A DNA stretch of 64,000 bases from Candidatus Thorarchaeota archaeon (GTDB taxonomy: Archaea; Asgardarchaeota; Thorarchaeia; Thorarchaeales; Thorarchaeaceae). Position 1 is the first letter of the stretch. Each line of letters begins with the position of its first letter. Both the position numbers and the translations under genes were made by a program. Below, piece after piece: positions 38,206 to 46,576 of this stretch. The notes below the pieces were generated by a model. It saw only the letters and a list, made by a program, of their open reading frames with translations, made no database searches and had not been told where the DNA came from. The stretch is from NCBI GenBank assembly GCA_004524445.1, contig SDNP01000005.1, positions 1 to 64,000 on the forward strand. Reading direction: 5' to 3'.

Positions 38206-38535
38206 TTACTCCTCTTCTTCAGGTTCTTGCTTTGGGAAATATATGTACTCTTCATTTTCCCCCTTGTCTACTACTACCTTGATGATATAGTCCTCTACTG
38301 ATTTTATCATGAAGGACAGCTCTTTCAGAGCGTCTTCATCCTCTGGACTCAAGTTCAAATAGTCCTTCAGAAATTCCAGTTGGACACCTTCATCGGTTCC
38401 ACCTAACTCGTCAACCAATTGATCGAATCGCTCACCCATTTCCTTGTCGATCTTCATGTTGGCCTTCTGAATCTCCTCTAACTTCTTAGTATATTTTTTC
38501 CACGGCAATAAGGAACACCTAACTATTTGTATCAT
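38206..38535 (-). CDS. Small acidic protein of unknown function
   Basis: 109 residues from the ATG at 38535, with a TTG at 38508 after an AGGTG as an alternative. A TATA-like ACTTATATC (minus strand) lies near 38549, which fits the shorter start better. Charged helices dominate (KKLEEIQKANMKIDKEMGERFDQLVDELG) and the end is very acidic (KQEPEEEE). No family recognised. Convergent with the tubulin-like operon and divergent from the CoA-ligase subunit gene. Confidence 0.5.
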   Translation of the reverse strand: MIQIVRCSLLPWKKYTKKLEEIQKANMKIDKEMGERFDQLVDELGGTDEGVQLEFLKDYLNLSPEDEDALKELSFMIKSVEDYIIKVVVDKGENEEYIYFPKQEPEEEE

Positions 38536-38671
38536 AGACTACAGATATAAGTGTCTTGACATGCAGAATATACCATTAGATTTATGATAATGGATTTCAT
38601 TCGGAAGCCGTATTTGATATAAGGGGTTACTTCTCTGAGGTGCTAAAGATACTGGTCCTTGAGGGAAAGAA

Positions 38672-40090
38672 ATGTCCACGCTAGATGTAATGTTGAACCC
38701 GAAAGCCGCTGCTGTAGTCGGAGTATCCACAACTAATCCGTTCTCGCCAGGCAATGTAATATTCCGAAAACTGCGCTTCGAAAATCAACTCGATGCATTT
38801 CCTATCAACCCGAAGGGTGGTCTTGTAGAGGGGCAAAAGGTCTACAAGTCCATTTCTGAAGCGCCCGAAGGCATTGATCTTGTTGTAATCTCCGTGGCAG
38901 CCAAATATGTACCGAGTGTTATGAAGGAGTGCGCTGAGCGCGGAATCAAAGCAGTTATTGTTGTATCAGGGGGTTTTAGCGAAACTGGTGAAGCAGGCGA
39001 GAACTTACAAAACGAAATTGTGGAAATTGCAAATAGCAACGATATGACTATGGTCGGTCCCAACTGCATTGGTGTTTTTGTGCCGCGAGTCCTTGATACC
39101 TTCTTCCTCCCATCTGAGCGTGTTGCTAGACCACGAGAGGGAAACGTTGCAATAATTTCACAGAGTGGAGGCTGGCTAGTGGAGAGGTTAGAAGAATACG
39201 CAGCTAGAGACCTTGGAATTGCAGCCGCGATATCTATAGGTAACGCGGCACAAACCAGAGTAGATGATTTCGTAGAATACTTCGGCAATCGAGATGACAT
39301 CAGCGTTATTGTAGCGTATATTGAGGGATTCCCAGAAGGAGAGGGAAGAGATTTTGTTGAATCAGCCTCTAGTGTCACAGTAAACAAACCGTTGATAGTG
39401 CTGAAGGGTGGAAAATCTGAAGCAGGACACCGTGCAACACAAAGCCACACATCCTCGTTGGCTGGTAGCGCAGAAATTACTTCTGCCGCCTTCAAGCAAT
39501 ATGGAATTCTTGAAGCGATTGATGAGGACGAAGTTATGGCGTATTCTAAGGCTTTCTCATTCAAACTCCAGCAGATGCAGGGTTCAAGAATTGGCTGTCT
39601 AACAGTTTCTGGAGGACATGGTGTTATTGCAGTAGATGAGGGGGACCATTACGGGCTGGAATTTCCACAATTCGACAAATCGCAGCGGGATGCCATGCGA
39701 GAAGTGATGACACCTTCATATCGGGATATCTCTTCATTCAGAAATCCCTGCGATTTGACAGGCAGCGCATCTGACATTGATTATGAGCGAGTTCTTGACG
39801 TCATGTTGAAATTTGATAATATTGATTCAGCCCTGCTCCTGTTGCTCCCTTATGCTCCAGGGATATCACTACAAATCGGAGCTCGCGTGGCTAATGTCGC
39901 CAAGAGGTACCAGAAAACGGTTGTTTCGTATGTTCCCTACCTTGGGAAGTACGAAGTCATCATAAGAGGCTTTGAGCTAAACGGTATTCCAGTTGGGGAT
40001 ACCATCGAAGAAGCGGTTCAGATGCTGAATGGTATCCGGAAGAGATCCGAGTTTCTTCAGCGCATGGGAAAGCTACGCGCTGAGAAATAA
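38672..40090 (+). CDS. ADP-forming acyl-CoA synthetase, alpha subunit type
   Basis: 472 residues; GAGGGAAAG lies before the ATG. CoA-binding Rossmann start KAAAVVGVSTTNPFSPGNVI, INPKGGLVEGQKVY, a VIVVSGGFSETGEAG segment, MVGPNCIGV, ISQSGG, and the phosphohistidine region GGKSEAGHRATQSHTSSLAGS, where the active His lies in SHTSSLAG. Typical ACD alpha subunit: it makes ATP (ADP to ATP) from acyl-CoA and phosphate during fermentation of amino acids or peptides, or runs in reverse. The ATP-grasp beta subunit is not in the window, so it must lie elsewhere. A TATA-like TTGATATAAGG is near 38613. Confidence 0.93.
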   Translation: MSTLDVMLNPKAAAVVGVSTTNPFSPGNVIFRKLRFENQLDAFPINPKGGLVEGQKVYKSISEAPEGIDLVVISVAAKYVPSVMKECAERGIKAVIVVSGGFSETGEAGENLQNEIVEIANSNDMTMVGPNCIGVFVPRVLDTFFLPSERVARPREGNVAIISQSGGWLVERLEEYAARDLGIAAAISIGNAAQTRVDDFVEYFGNRDDISVIVAYIEGFPEGEGRDFVESASSVTVNKPLIVLKGGKSEAGHRATQSHTSSLAGSAEITSAAFKQYGILEAIDEDEVMAYSKAFSFKLQQMQGSRIGCLTVSGGHGVIAVDEGDHYGLEFPQFDKSQRDAMREVMTPSYRDISSFRNPCDLTGSASDIDYERVLDVMLKFDNIDSALLLLLPYAPGISLQIGARVANVAKRYQKTVVSYVPYLGKYEVIIRGFELNGIPVGDTIEEAVQMLNGIRKRSEFLQRMGKLRAEK

Positions 40091-40169
40091 AACAACTAAG
40101 ATACGAAACTTCTGATGAATCCCTATAATTTCACTAGTAAGTTGGAAGCTATTTGGCGGGAGAAGCAAT

Positions 40170-40316
40170 TTGACTCGGACAACAAAGGGCCGGGTCTTTA
40201 AAATTTGCCAGGATGATGATCAAATCTCGTCGCGGGTCAAAATCGAAATGCTGAATCAGAATTTGATTGAAGTGGAGTGTTCTGCAATGATAATTGACGC
40301 GTTGCCGGAATTGTAA
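40170..40316 (+). CDS. Possible 48-residue protein
   Basis: A TTG at 40170, six bases after GGGAGA, opens a 48-codon frame ending at 40316 with the composition of a real protein (RVKIEMLNQNLIEVECSAM). A TATA-like CCCTATAATTT lies near 40121-40131. No family is recognised. A minus-strand frame at 40237-40440 competes for part of the same DNA. Modest confidence. Confidence 0.35.
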   Translation: MTRTTKGRVFKICQDDDQISSRVKIEMLNQNLIEVECSAMIIDALPEL

Positions 40317-40553
40317 TCTTGATTGGAATATTGTTACGTGGAACAACCCAGTCATAGCCCTTTGTTTCTACGCTGTTTGTGCCATTCTTGCACCAGTCAT
40401 GCTGGTCACGAGAGAGAGAAATTGGTGACGGATAACTCATGCCCGGTTCACCACATTACTATACTATCCATAGGTGAAGCATTGCTTACGAAATTGGGAA
40501 CTAATAGAGGAGGACTATTCATGCGCTAATTCCTGTACTAATTTACTGAGATG
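40317..40553. other. Intergenic stretch without a supported gene
   Basis: Together with the small frame before it, this is the longest gene-poor stretch in the window. Short frames occur on both strands but none has a good start context. I see no hairpin, repeat or RNA-like fold. Confidence 0.4.
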
Positions 40554-41678
40554 CTAAGGTCTAGATGCAAATAACTTGCTGTCGATATTGATTGATTCCA
40601 AAGCCTCTCTGAGTTTTCCCGTTATTATTAGCGGACATAACTTGGCCTCTTCAACAGTCTTGCAGCCAGTCAGATACATTGCAGTCTTCAGACTTCCCAA
40701 GAATAGCTGCAATTCTGCAATAACATTCTCCGTATCTCCATTGACAGCGGGCTCTAGCAGTGGCAGAGCAACTCCAGCAGAAGATGCACCAATAGCGAGC
40801 GATTTTGCGATATCAACTCCCGACCTGATGCCACCCGTGGCAATTATTTCCAGACTCGTCAGCCTATTGACCATTATTACACTGAGAGCAGTAGGAATAC
40901 CCCAATTCCAAAATTCGACACCAAGCTGAGCCTTTGCTTCGTTTTTTTCCTGCTTTGCTCGATAATACTCCACTGCGGCCCAAGATGTACCACCAAGGCC
41001 GCCCACATCTACACCAGACACACCAATAGACTCAAGAATTTCAGCAACACTGCTAGATATGCCCGCTCCTGTTTCCTTTACAATGACCGGAATTTCCACA
41101 GCATCAACAATCTTAGAGATTCTTTCGATCACTCCGCTTGAATCACAGTCACCCTCGGGTTGTACTGCCTCCTGTAGAGGATTGAGGTGAATTGCCACTA
41201 TGTCAGCGTTGACCATTTCAATTGCGTCTAGTGCAGCATTTGCGTGAGTTGCACCAATATTGGCTATAATGGGTACGGTGGGAGCATGCTCTCTTACAAC
41301 GCGAAATGTATTCTCTAGCTGAGGATCCTCTATTGCTGCTCGTTGGCTCCCGACGCCCATCGGCAATCCAAGCTCTTCTGCAGCTTCTGCCAAACGCCTA
41401 TTGATATCAAGGGTATCAGGGTGACCTCCAGTCATGCCAGCGATAACTAACGGTGCGTTAGCTCGGAGGCCCATGAAGTTGGTTGTAAGATCGATCTCGC
41501 CCCTATCGATTTCTGGTAATGCATTATGAATAAACGAGATATCTTCGAATAAGGAAGATTGTCCAGCTTGAACGTTCTCTTGCAGACAAATCTCAATATG
41601 TTCGATTTTCCTCCGTCTGGTTTGATCCGCTTCATCACTTTCTTCTGTAGGAATGCTGCCAGTTCTTCCCTTCGACAT
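40554..41678 (-). CDS. fni: Type 2 isopentenyl-diphosphate isomerase
   Basis: 374 residues from the ATG at 41678 (a TTG at 41687 is in frame). FMN-dependent TIM barrel interconverting IPP and DMAPP for archaeal lipid synthesis. Motifs: KIEHIEICLQENVQ, APLVIAGMTGGHPDT, MGVGSQRAAIE, ANIGATHANAA, IHLNPLQEAVQPEGD, IVKETGAGISS, GVDVGGLGGTSWAAVE and IATGGIRSGVDIAKSLAIGA for phosphate binding. HLNPLQE carries the conserved Asn and Gln residues. It is likely single-gene. This is the archaeal and Gram-positive form, not the Nudix type. Confidence 0.96.
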   Translation of the reverse strand: MSKGRTGSIPTEESDEADQTRRRKIEHIEICLQENVQAGQSSLFEDISFIHNALPEIDRGEIDLTTNFMGLRANAPLVIAGMTGGHPDTLDINRRLAEAAEELGLPMGVGSQRAAIEDPQLENTFRVVREHAPTVPIIANIGATHANAALDAIEMVNADIVAIHLNPLQEAVQPEGDCDSSGVIERISKIVDAVEIPVIVKETGAGISSSVAEILESIGVSGVDVGGLGGTSWAAVEYYRAKQEKNEAKAQLGVEFWNWGIPTALSVIMVNRLTSLEIIATGGIRSGVDIAKSLAIGASSAGVALPLLEPAVNGDTENVIAELQLFLGSLKTAMYLTGCKTVEEAKLCPLIITGKLREALESINIDSKLFASRP

Positions 41679-41806
41679 GATGATCAACTACGAAATCGAG
41701 GTACGAATTTGTAGATAGTACTTTTGGTTGAAGTGTTTGCATATTTACTTGCGCAAGGCGAAGTATTTATGCGTAGATAGAGGTCTTTCAGAACGTGAGA
41801 AACATC

Positions 41807-42334
41807 ATGGATGATGAAGATAAGTATCGAGTAGAGGAGCCACGCAAATCGGAAGAGAGGACAGGTTTCCTGAGACCCCTCCCTGAGGCACCAAGGAAGA
41901 CTTCTTCATCGGGAGAGGCAATTACGACCTTTCTTGGCATAACTATGAGAGAAAGAGTAAGAGACTATCTCGTTCTTTTCATGATACCAGCCTGTGCTGC
42001 GCTCATTGATACTTACATCTTCAGTCAAATTGTGATTGATGCTTTACCCGATACGGCAATCTATGTCTTCATGATTCCGATGATTGCTGCTATTCCTGTT
42101 GGACTTACAGCAGGAAAGACCAGCGATGCTATGATTGGTTCGCTGCTAACAACGGTATTCTATCTCGTTTTCTTTACACTGTTCCTGGTGACACCAGCTT
42201 GGCTAGCACCTGAGGCAGATTTTGGTAGCTTCTTCATTACTGGCTTTGTTGTATCTGCAGGATATGTGTACATTGTTATTATGGCTAATCTTCTAGGCGC
42301 ATTATTCGGAATAATCATGCGCGAATTTCTTTGA
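41807..42334 (+). CDS. Small membrane protein with about four helices
   Basis: 175 residues from the ATG at 41807, with a GTG at 41795 as an alternative. The polar N-terminus (DDEDKYRVEEPRKSEERT) is followed by hydrophobic segments near 50-70, 74-98, 105-130 and 138-170. The TATA-like AAGTATTTATG at 41761-41771 would put transcription start near 41795. Family not recognised. It lies immediately upstream of the purine operon, but a separate promoter separates them. Confidence 0.65.
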   Translation: MDDEDKYRVEEPRKSEERTGFLRPLPEAPRKTSSSGEAITTFLGITMRERVRDYLVLFMIPACAALIDTYIFSQIVIDALPDTAIYVFMIPMIAAIPVGLTAGKTSDAMIGSLLTTVFYLVFFTLFLVTPAWLAPEADFGSFFITGFVVSAGYVYIVIMANLLGALFGIIMREFL

Positions 42335-42349
42335 AAATGCAAAAAAAGA

Positions 42350-42383
42350 GGAAATAATATATGCGGCGGTTTCTCCGGCCGCA
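42350..42383 (+). promoter_or_regulatory. Purine operon promoter with palindrome
   Basis: GAAATAATATATG at about 42350-42362 is a TATA element roughly 28 bases before the purN ATG, so the message is probably leaderless. TGCGGC (42362-42367) and GCCGCA (42378-42383) form a perfect 6-bp inverted repeat with 10 bases between, lying between the TATA box and the start. It could be a repressor site. Confidence 0.5.
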
Positions 42384-42386
42384 CAC

Positions 42387-42995
42387 ATGAAGCGAATCGC
42401 TGTTCTAATAAGCGGACGCGGAACAAACCTTCAAGCACTTATTGACGCAGAATCGCGTGGTGAATTGGCAGGGAAGATAGCCGTCGTCGTGAGTAACAAG
42501 AGTAAGGCACAAGGATTGAAACGTGCGAGTAAAGCCGGAATCAAGACTGAAATTGTCACCAAAGTCGATTTTCCACAAAGAGAGGAGCATGATCGCAAGG
42601 TCGTAGAAGTCCTTGAATCAAATGGAGTAGACTTGGTTGTATTAGCTGGATATATGCGACTGCTGTCAGAAGCCTTTGTATCATCCTTCGAAAGTAGGAT
42701 TATCAACGTACACCCTTCGCTGCTTCCTGCATTCAAAGGTTTGAAAGCGCAATGGCAGGCAGTTGAATACGGTGTACGAATTTCCGGCTGTACCACCCAC
42801 TTTGTCGATTTGAAAATGGATGCTGGTCCGATAATTCTTCAAAAAACCGTCCCCGTGGAAGAGAACGATACTGGAGAAATCCTAGCTAATCGTATTCTCC
42901 CATTCGAGCACGAAATCCTCGTCAAATCAGTGAATCTATTCTGTGAGGATAGACTTAGGGTGGCTGGACGAAAAGTCGCTATTGAAAATGGGTGA
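42387..42995 (+). CDS. purN: Phosphoribosylglycinamide formyltransferase
   Basis: 202 residues. ISGRGTNLQALID at the N-terminus, NVHPSLLPAFKG with the catalytic Asn and His, and CTTHFVDLKMDAGPII with the catalytic Asp. It transfers formyl from 10-formyl-tetrahydrofolate to GAR, so the pathway uses the folate route at this step. First gene of the purine operon; the next ATG is 7 bases downstream. Confidence 0.97.
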   Translation: MKRIAVLISGRGTNLQALIDAESRGELAGKIAVVVSNKSKAQGLKRASKAGIKTEIVTKVDFPQREEHDRKVVEVLESNGVDLVVLAGYMRLLSEAFVSSFESRIINVHPSLLPAFKGLKAQWQAVEYGVRISGCTTHFVDLKMDAGPIILQKTVPVEENDTGEILANRILPFEHEILVKSVNLFCEDRLRVAGRKVAIENG

Positions 42996-43001
42996 TGCAA
43001 A

Positions 43002-44399
43002 ATGTGTGGTGTTCTAGGCATTCTCGGTGACGTGTCACTTGCTAATGCTAGACAGATGCTCCTACTATTAACACATAGGGGACAGGATGCGTCCGGATTG
43101 CTTTGGGTTGATGATGACAAATATTCTGTAGCGAAGGCCATGGGCAGCCCCGACCAAATTGAACTACCCCATGTAAAAACATCCACTGTTCTTGGAAGCA
43201 CGAGATATCCGACCACAGGAAGGCCGGTTGTTTCAAAGGATTATTTGAGAACATTTGTTGGGCCTTTTTCAGCTGAGAATCTGGCTATGACGCATAACGG
43301 TAACATTACAAACTTGCATAGTCTCAGTGAGGGGGAATATGATTGTGATTCAGAATTCATGTGTGAAAGACTCAATCATTATCTGAAAATTCATGATAAT
43401 GATCTTGTGAAGGCAATCCGTTGTCTTGATAAAGATCTAGACGGTGCATATAGCATAGCAGGAGTACATGATGGCAACTTGTTCGCATTTAGAGATCCCA
43501 AAGGTTTCAAGCCACTCGCATTCGGTCGTGGAAATGGGCGGGTAATAGTCGCATCTGAAAGCACAGTTCTCGAAATGGGAGGCGTATCTCTTGAGAGAGA
43601 TATCTATCCAGGCGAGCTAATGATATTCAGCTCGGATACAAAGATGGAATCATACGCCATTTGTCAAAACAAAGCCCATTCACATTGCTTCTTTGAGTAT
43701 GTTTACTTTGCCCATCCAGCGGCAATTCTGGAGGGCAACCTTGTCTATGATACTAGATTCAGACTCGGGCGCGCACTTGCTCGCAAATTCAAACAAATGC
43801 AACTAGAACAACCAGACTATGTGGTTCCTGTGCCTGACACAAGTAGACCTGCAGCCCAAGCACTCGCTGAAGAACTGGACGTGCCGATGCGTGAGATCAT
43901 TCTCAAGAATCGTTACTTGGGGCGCACATTCATACTTCGTTCACAAAAAGAGCGGGATAATACTGCCAAGGGGAAGTATATCTACCTTAGAGAAAAAGTG
44001 AGAGGGAAAAATATCCTGGTTATTGATGATAGCATCGTAAGGGGTACCACTGCCAAAATGATAATATCTGACCTTCATCAAATGGGGGCATCGAAAGTGT
44101 ACTTTGCAGTCACCTGCCCACCTCAGAGTCATCCCTGTTACTATGGCATTGACATTGCGACAGACAAGGAACTCATTGCTTCTGAATTAGATATTGACGC
44201 CATAGCCAGACACATAGGAGCAGACGCTCTCATCTATCAAGATGCAACGGCATTGGAGAACGCTATAGGTTTGACCGACATGTGTACAGCATGTTTAGAT
44301 GGCGAGTATCCAACTGAACATGCTAGACTGATTCGGCGAAGCCTAGCAGAGAAGGGTGGAAGCGATACAGGAAGAGATTATGAGAGGGCGTTTCAATGA
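43002..44399 (+). CDS. purF: Amidophosphoribosyltransferase
   Basis: 465 residues. Met-Cys start gives Cys2 as the glutaminase nucleophile, without a propeptide, followed by THRGQDASG. The PRPP site is ILVIDDSIVRGTTAKMI. The glutaminase half carries NGNITNL and the DLDGAYSI segment. It makes phosphoribosylamine from PRPP and glutamine, the committed purine step. GGGTGATG is before the start. The end overlaps the next gene (ATGA). The sequence FFEYVYFAHPAA matches the PurF core. Confidence 0.98.
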   Translation: MCGVLGILGDVSLANARQMLLLLTHRGQDASGLLWVDDDKYSVAKAMGSPDQIELPHVKTSTVLGSTRYPTTGRPVVSKDYLRTFVGPFSAENLAMTHNGNITNLHSLSEGEYDCDSEFMCERLNHYLKIHDNDLVKAIRCLDKDLDGAYSIAGVHDGNLFAFRDPKGFKPLAFGRGNGRVIVASESTVLEMGGVSLERDIYPGELMIFSSDTKMESYAICQNKAHSHCFFEYVYFAHPAAILEGNLVYDTRFRLGRALARKFKQMQLEQPDYVVPVPDTSRPAAQALAEELDVPMREIILKNRYLGRTFILRSQKERDNTAKGKYIYLREKVRGKNILVIDDSIVRGTTAKMIISDLHQMGASKVYFAVTCPPQSHPCYYGIDIATDKELIASELDIDAIARHIGADALIYQDATALENAIGLTDMCTACLDGEYPTEHARLIRRSLAEKGGSDTGRDYERAFQ

Positions 44400-45349
44400 A
44401 AATAGGCACTATCGCTAGTCACAGTGCACTCAACATAGTCTCGGGAGCACGGATAGAGGGATTCGAAACGATCCTTTTTTGCCCTCCAGAAAGAAAGGAT
44501 TTCTACGCTTCTTTTGGATTCGAGAACAGTCTTGCCATAATTGATTCCTTTGATGAAGTGCTAGATATGTCACCCGAGAACATAATTATGGTCCCACATG
44601 GTTCCTTTGTTGCTTACATAGGAGCAGAGAAACTCATCAAATCGGAGTTGAAAATATTCGGCAGCAGGAAACTAATGCAATGGGAAGCTGACAGGAATCT
44701 AAAATCAAAGCTGCTAAAAAATTCCGGACTCAAAGTTCCTCGTGAATTAATTTCGATCGACGATATTGATTGTCCCGTGATTGCAAAGACTCATGGTGCT
44801 GCAGGAGGAAAAGGCTACTTCATCGCCAAGAACAGAGACGATGCATATAGGAATATGCAACCGGGTGTGGAATATGTGTTTCAAGAATATATTGTCGGTA
44901 CAAAGGTGTTCGTTACTTATTTCCACTCATTAGCAAGAGATAGACTGGAGATTTTTGGTGCAGATATTCGTTATGAAACTGATGCCGATGCAAATCTTAG
45001 ATTTGATGCGCAGCCCTCCTTTGTTGTTGTCGGAAATATTCCTTTAGTACTAAGAGAGTCCACATTGGCAAGATATTTTGAGATTGGCAAGTCATTCGTA
45101 AAGGGTTTCAAAGAGCTTACAGGGGGAGTGATTCCGGGCCCATTTTGCATTGAAACTATTATCGATAGAAATATGGAGATTTACTCGTTCGAATTCAGCG
45201 GTAGAATCGTTGCAGGAACCAATATCTGGATGCCATATTCTCCATACTCGTTTATTACTCATCAAGAAAAGATGTGGATGGGTAGAAGGATAGCGAGAGA
45301 AATTCGCGAATTACTAGATAAAAATCTACTTGACGAGGCCCTTCTATGA
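44396..45349 (+). CDS. purP: Formate-dependent FAICAR synthetase (PurP)
   Basis: 317 residues. IASHSALNIVSGARIEGFET at the start, the ATP-grasp region VIAKTHGAAGGKGYFIAK, QEYIVGTKVFVTYFHS, and EFSGRIVAGTNIWMPYSPYS with MGRRIAREI at the end. These are the canonical PurP motifs. It formylates AICAR with formate and ATP, replacing the first half of bacterial PurH, and is archaea-specific. Shorter than the methanogen enzyme of about 360 residues. The ATG overlaps the purF stop. Confidence 0.95.
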   Translation: MKIGTIASHSALNIVSGARIEGFETILFCPPERKDFYASFGFENSLAIIDSFDEVLDMSPENIIMVPHGSFVAYIGAEKLIKSELKIFGSRKLMQWEADRNLKSKLLKNSGLKVPRELISIDDIDCPVIAKTHGAAGGKGYFIAKNRDDAYRNMQPGVEYVFQEYIVGTKVFVTYFHSLARDRLEIFGADIRYETDADANLRFDAQPSFVVVGNIPLVLRESTLARYFEIGKSFVKGFKELTGGVIPGPFCIETIIDRNMEIYSFEFSGRIVAGTNIWMPYSPYSFITHQEKMWMGRRIAREIRELLDKNLLDEALL

Positions 45350-45448
45350 GTCTGAATGAGAATTCAATTACCACAGAATTCCTAGATAGTCCAAAACATC
45401 TGATTGAAGACACTCAGGTTTCGTTCAGGATGTAGGTGATGCTTGAAA

Positions 45449-46522
45449 ATGAAATTACCAACAATCGGAATGATTGGCTCGCACAGCGCAGAGGAGATTG
45501 CAGCATCGGCAAAGACCCATGGTTTCGAAACAGTTGTGGTTTGCCAACGAGGGAGAGAAAGGTTGTACAAACACTACAACAAGCATCTCTATGATAATTT
45601 GATAGTGCTTAACGATTTTGCAGATACGATTCATGATGATGTGCAACAGCAGCTACAAGATCTTGATTGTGTTTGGATTCCGAACAGGTCTTTTTCAGTG
45701 TACGTTGGCTATGACGCTATCGAAGAAAAGTTCGACATTCCCCTCTATGGGAATCGATGGATTCTTCGAGTTGAAGAACGAGGCCTACCCAAGGACCAAT
45801 ATTGGCTTCTTGACCAGTCAGGCATAAGAATACCCAAATCCTTCACGCCTTCTCAAATTGATAGACTTGTAATCGTCAAAGTTCAGCAGAAGGATAAACC
45901 ATTGGAGCGAGCGTTTTTCTATGCCGTATCACCAGAAGATTACGAAGAGAAATCCAATAAAATGATTGACGAAGGCCTCATTTCAGAAATTGATTTGAAA
46001 CACGCTACAATCGAAGAATTCATTCTTGCACCTCGATTCAATGCTAATTTTCAAGCATATTCCATGAGCGAGCATTTTGGATATTTGGATCTAGTTGGAT
46101 TCGATGACAGGATTCAAACAAATCTAAGCGGCCTTCTGAATCTCCCTGCAAGGGATCAGCTCAAGATATCTCCGGAGATTACAAATGAAGAGGTAGGGCA
46201 CAAAGGGATTACAATGCGCGAGAGCAAAAAGCCATTGGTCTACGAAGCTGCAGAAAAACTTCTTGAAGGCGTGAAAGAACATTTTCCACCACAGATGATT
46301 GGACTGTTTGCACTGCAAGGTGCCTTGACTCCAGAATCTCAATTCATCGTCTTTGATTTGAGCCCTAGAGTACCGGGTTCGCCTTGTGTTGGACCGACCA
46401 GTCCAGAAATGAGGAGACTATCCATCAAATTTCAGTGTGATATTCACTCCCCACTCGATTTGTGCATGTTGGATATTAGGAAGGCCGTATCTGAGCAGCG
46501 TTTGAGCGATGCGACCACATAG
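45449..46522 (+). CDS. PurP paralogue (PurP2)
   Basis: 357 residues from the ATG at 45449 after AGGTGATG; a TTG at 45443 is also in frame. TIGMIGSHSAEEIAASAKTHGFETVVV matches the PurP N-terminus, and the ATP-grasp fold continues, but several PurP motifs differ. The GGKGYF loop is replaced, and the end reads VFDLSPRVPGSPCVGPTSPE instead of ESGRIVAGTN. Second PurP copies are known in archaea with unclear function; a role in IMP cyclisation or a related step is inference. It is in the middle of the purine operon. Confidence 0.87.
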   Translation: MKLPTIGMIGSHSAEEIAASAKTHGFETVVVCQRGRERLYKHYNKHLYDNLIVLNDFADTIHDDVQQQLQDLDCVWIPNRSFSVYVGYDAIEEKFDIPLYGNRWILRVEERGLPKDQYWLLDQSGIRIPKSFTPSQIDRLVIVKVQQKDKPLERAFFYAVSPEDYEEKSNKMIDEGLISEIDLKHATIEEFILAPRFNANFQAYSMSEHFGYLDLVGFDDRIQTNLSGLLNLPARDQLKISPEITNEEVGHKGITMRESKKPLVYEAAEKLLEGVKEHFPPQMIGLFALQGALTPESQFIVFDLSPRVPGSPCVGPTSPEMRRLSIKFQCDIHSPLDLCMLDIRKAVSEQRLSDATT

Positions 46523-46535
46523 TTATATGCGACCA
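46509..46535 (+). promoter_or_regulatory. Internal promoter before purC with direct repeats
   Basis: AGTTATATGC (46521-46530) is a TATA-like element about 50 bases before the purC start. Two exact copies of ATGCGACCA (46509-46517 and 46527-46535) flank or overlap it. The first lies in the end of the PurP2 gene. An internal promoter with operator repeats is possible. Confidence 0.4.
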
Positions 46536-46576
46536 AATTAGCCGAATAGTAAAATGCCAAGGAGATGCTTCTCAAT

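Noticed and set aside
40237..40440. 67-codon minus-strand frame between the CoA-ligase and fni genes
   Set aside because: No ribosome-binding site, and conflicts with a better-supported plus frame; it could be a remnant but no homology is visible.
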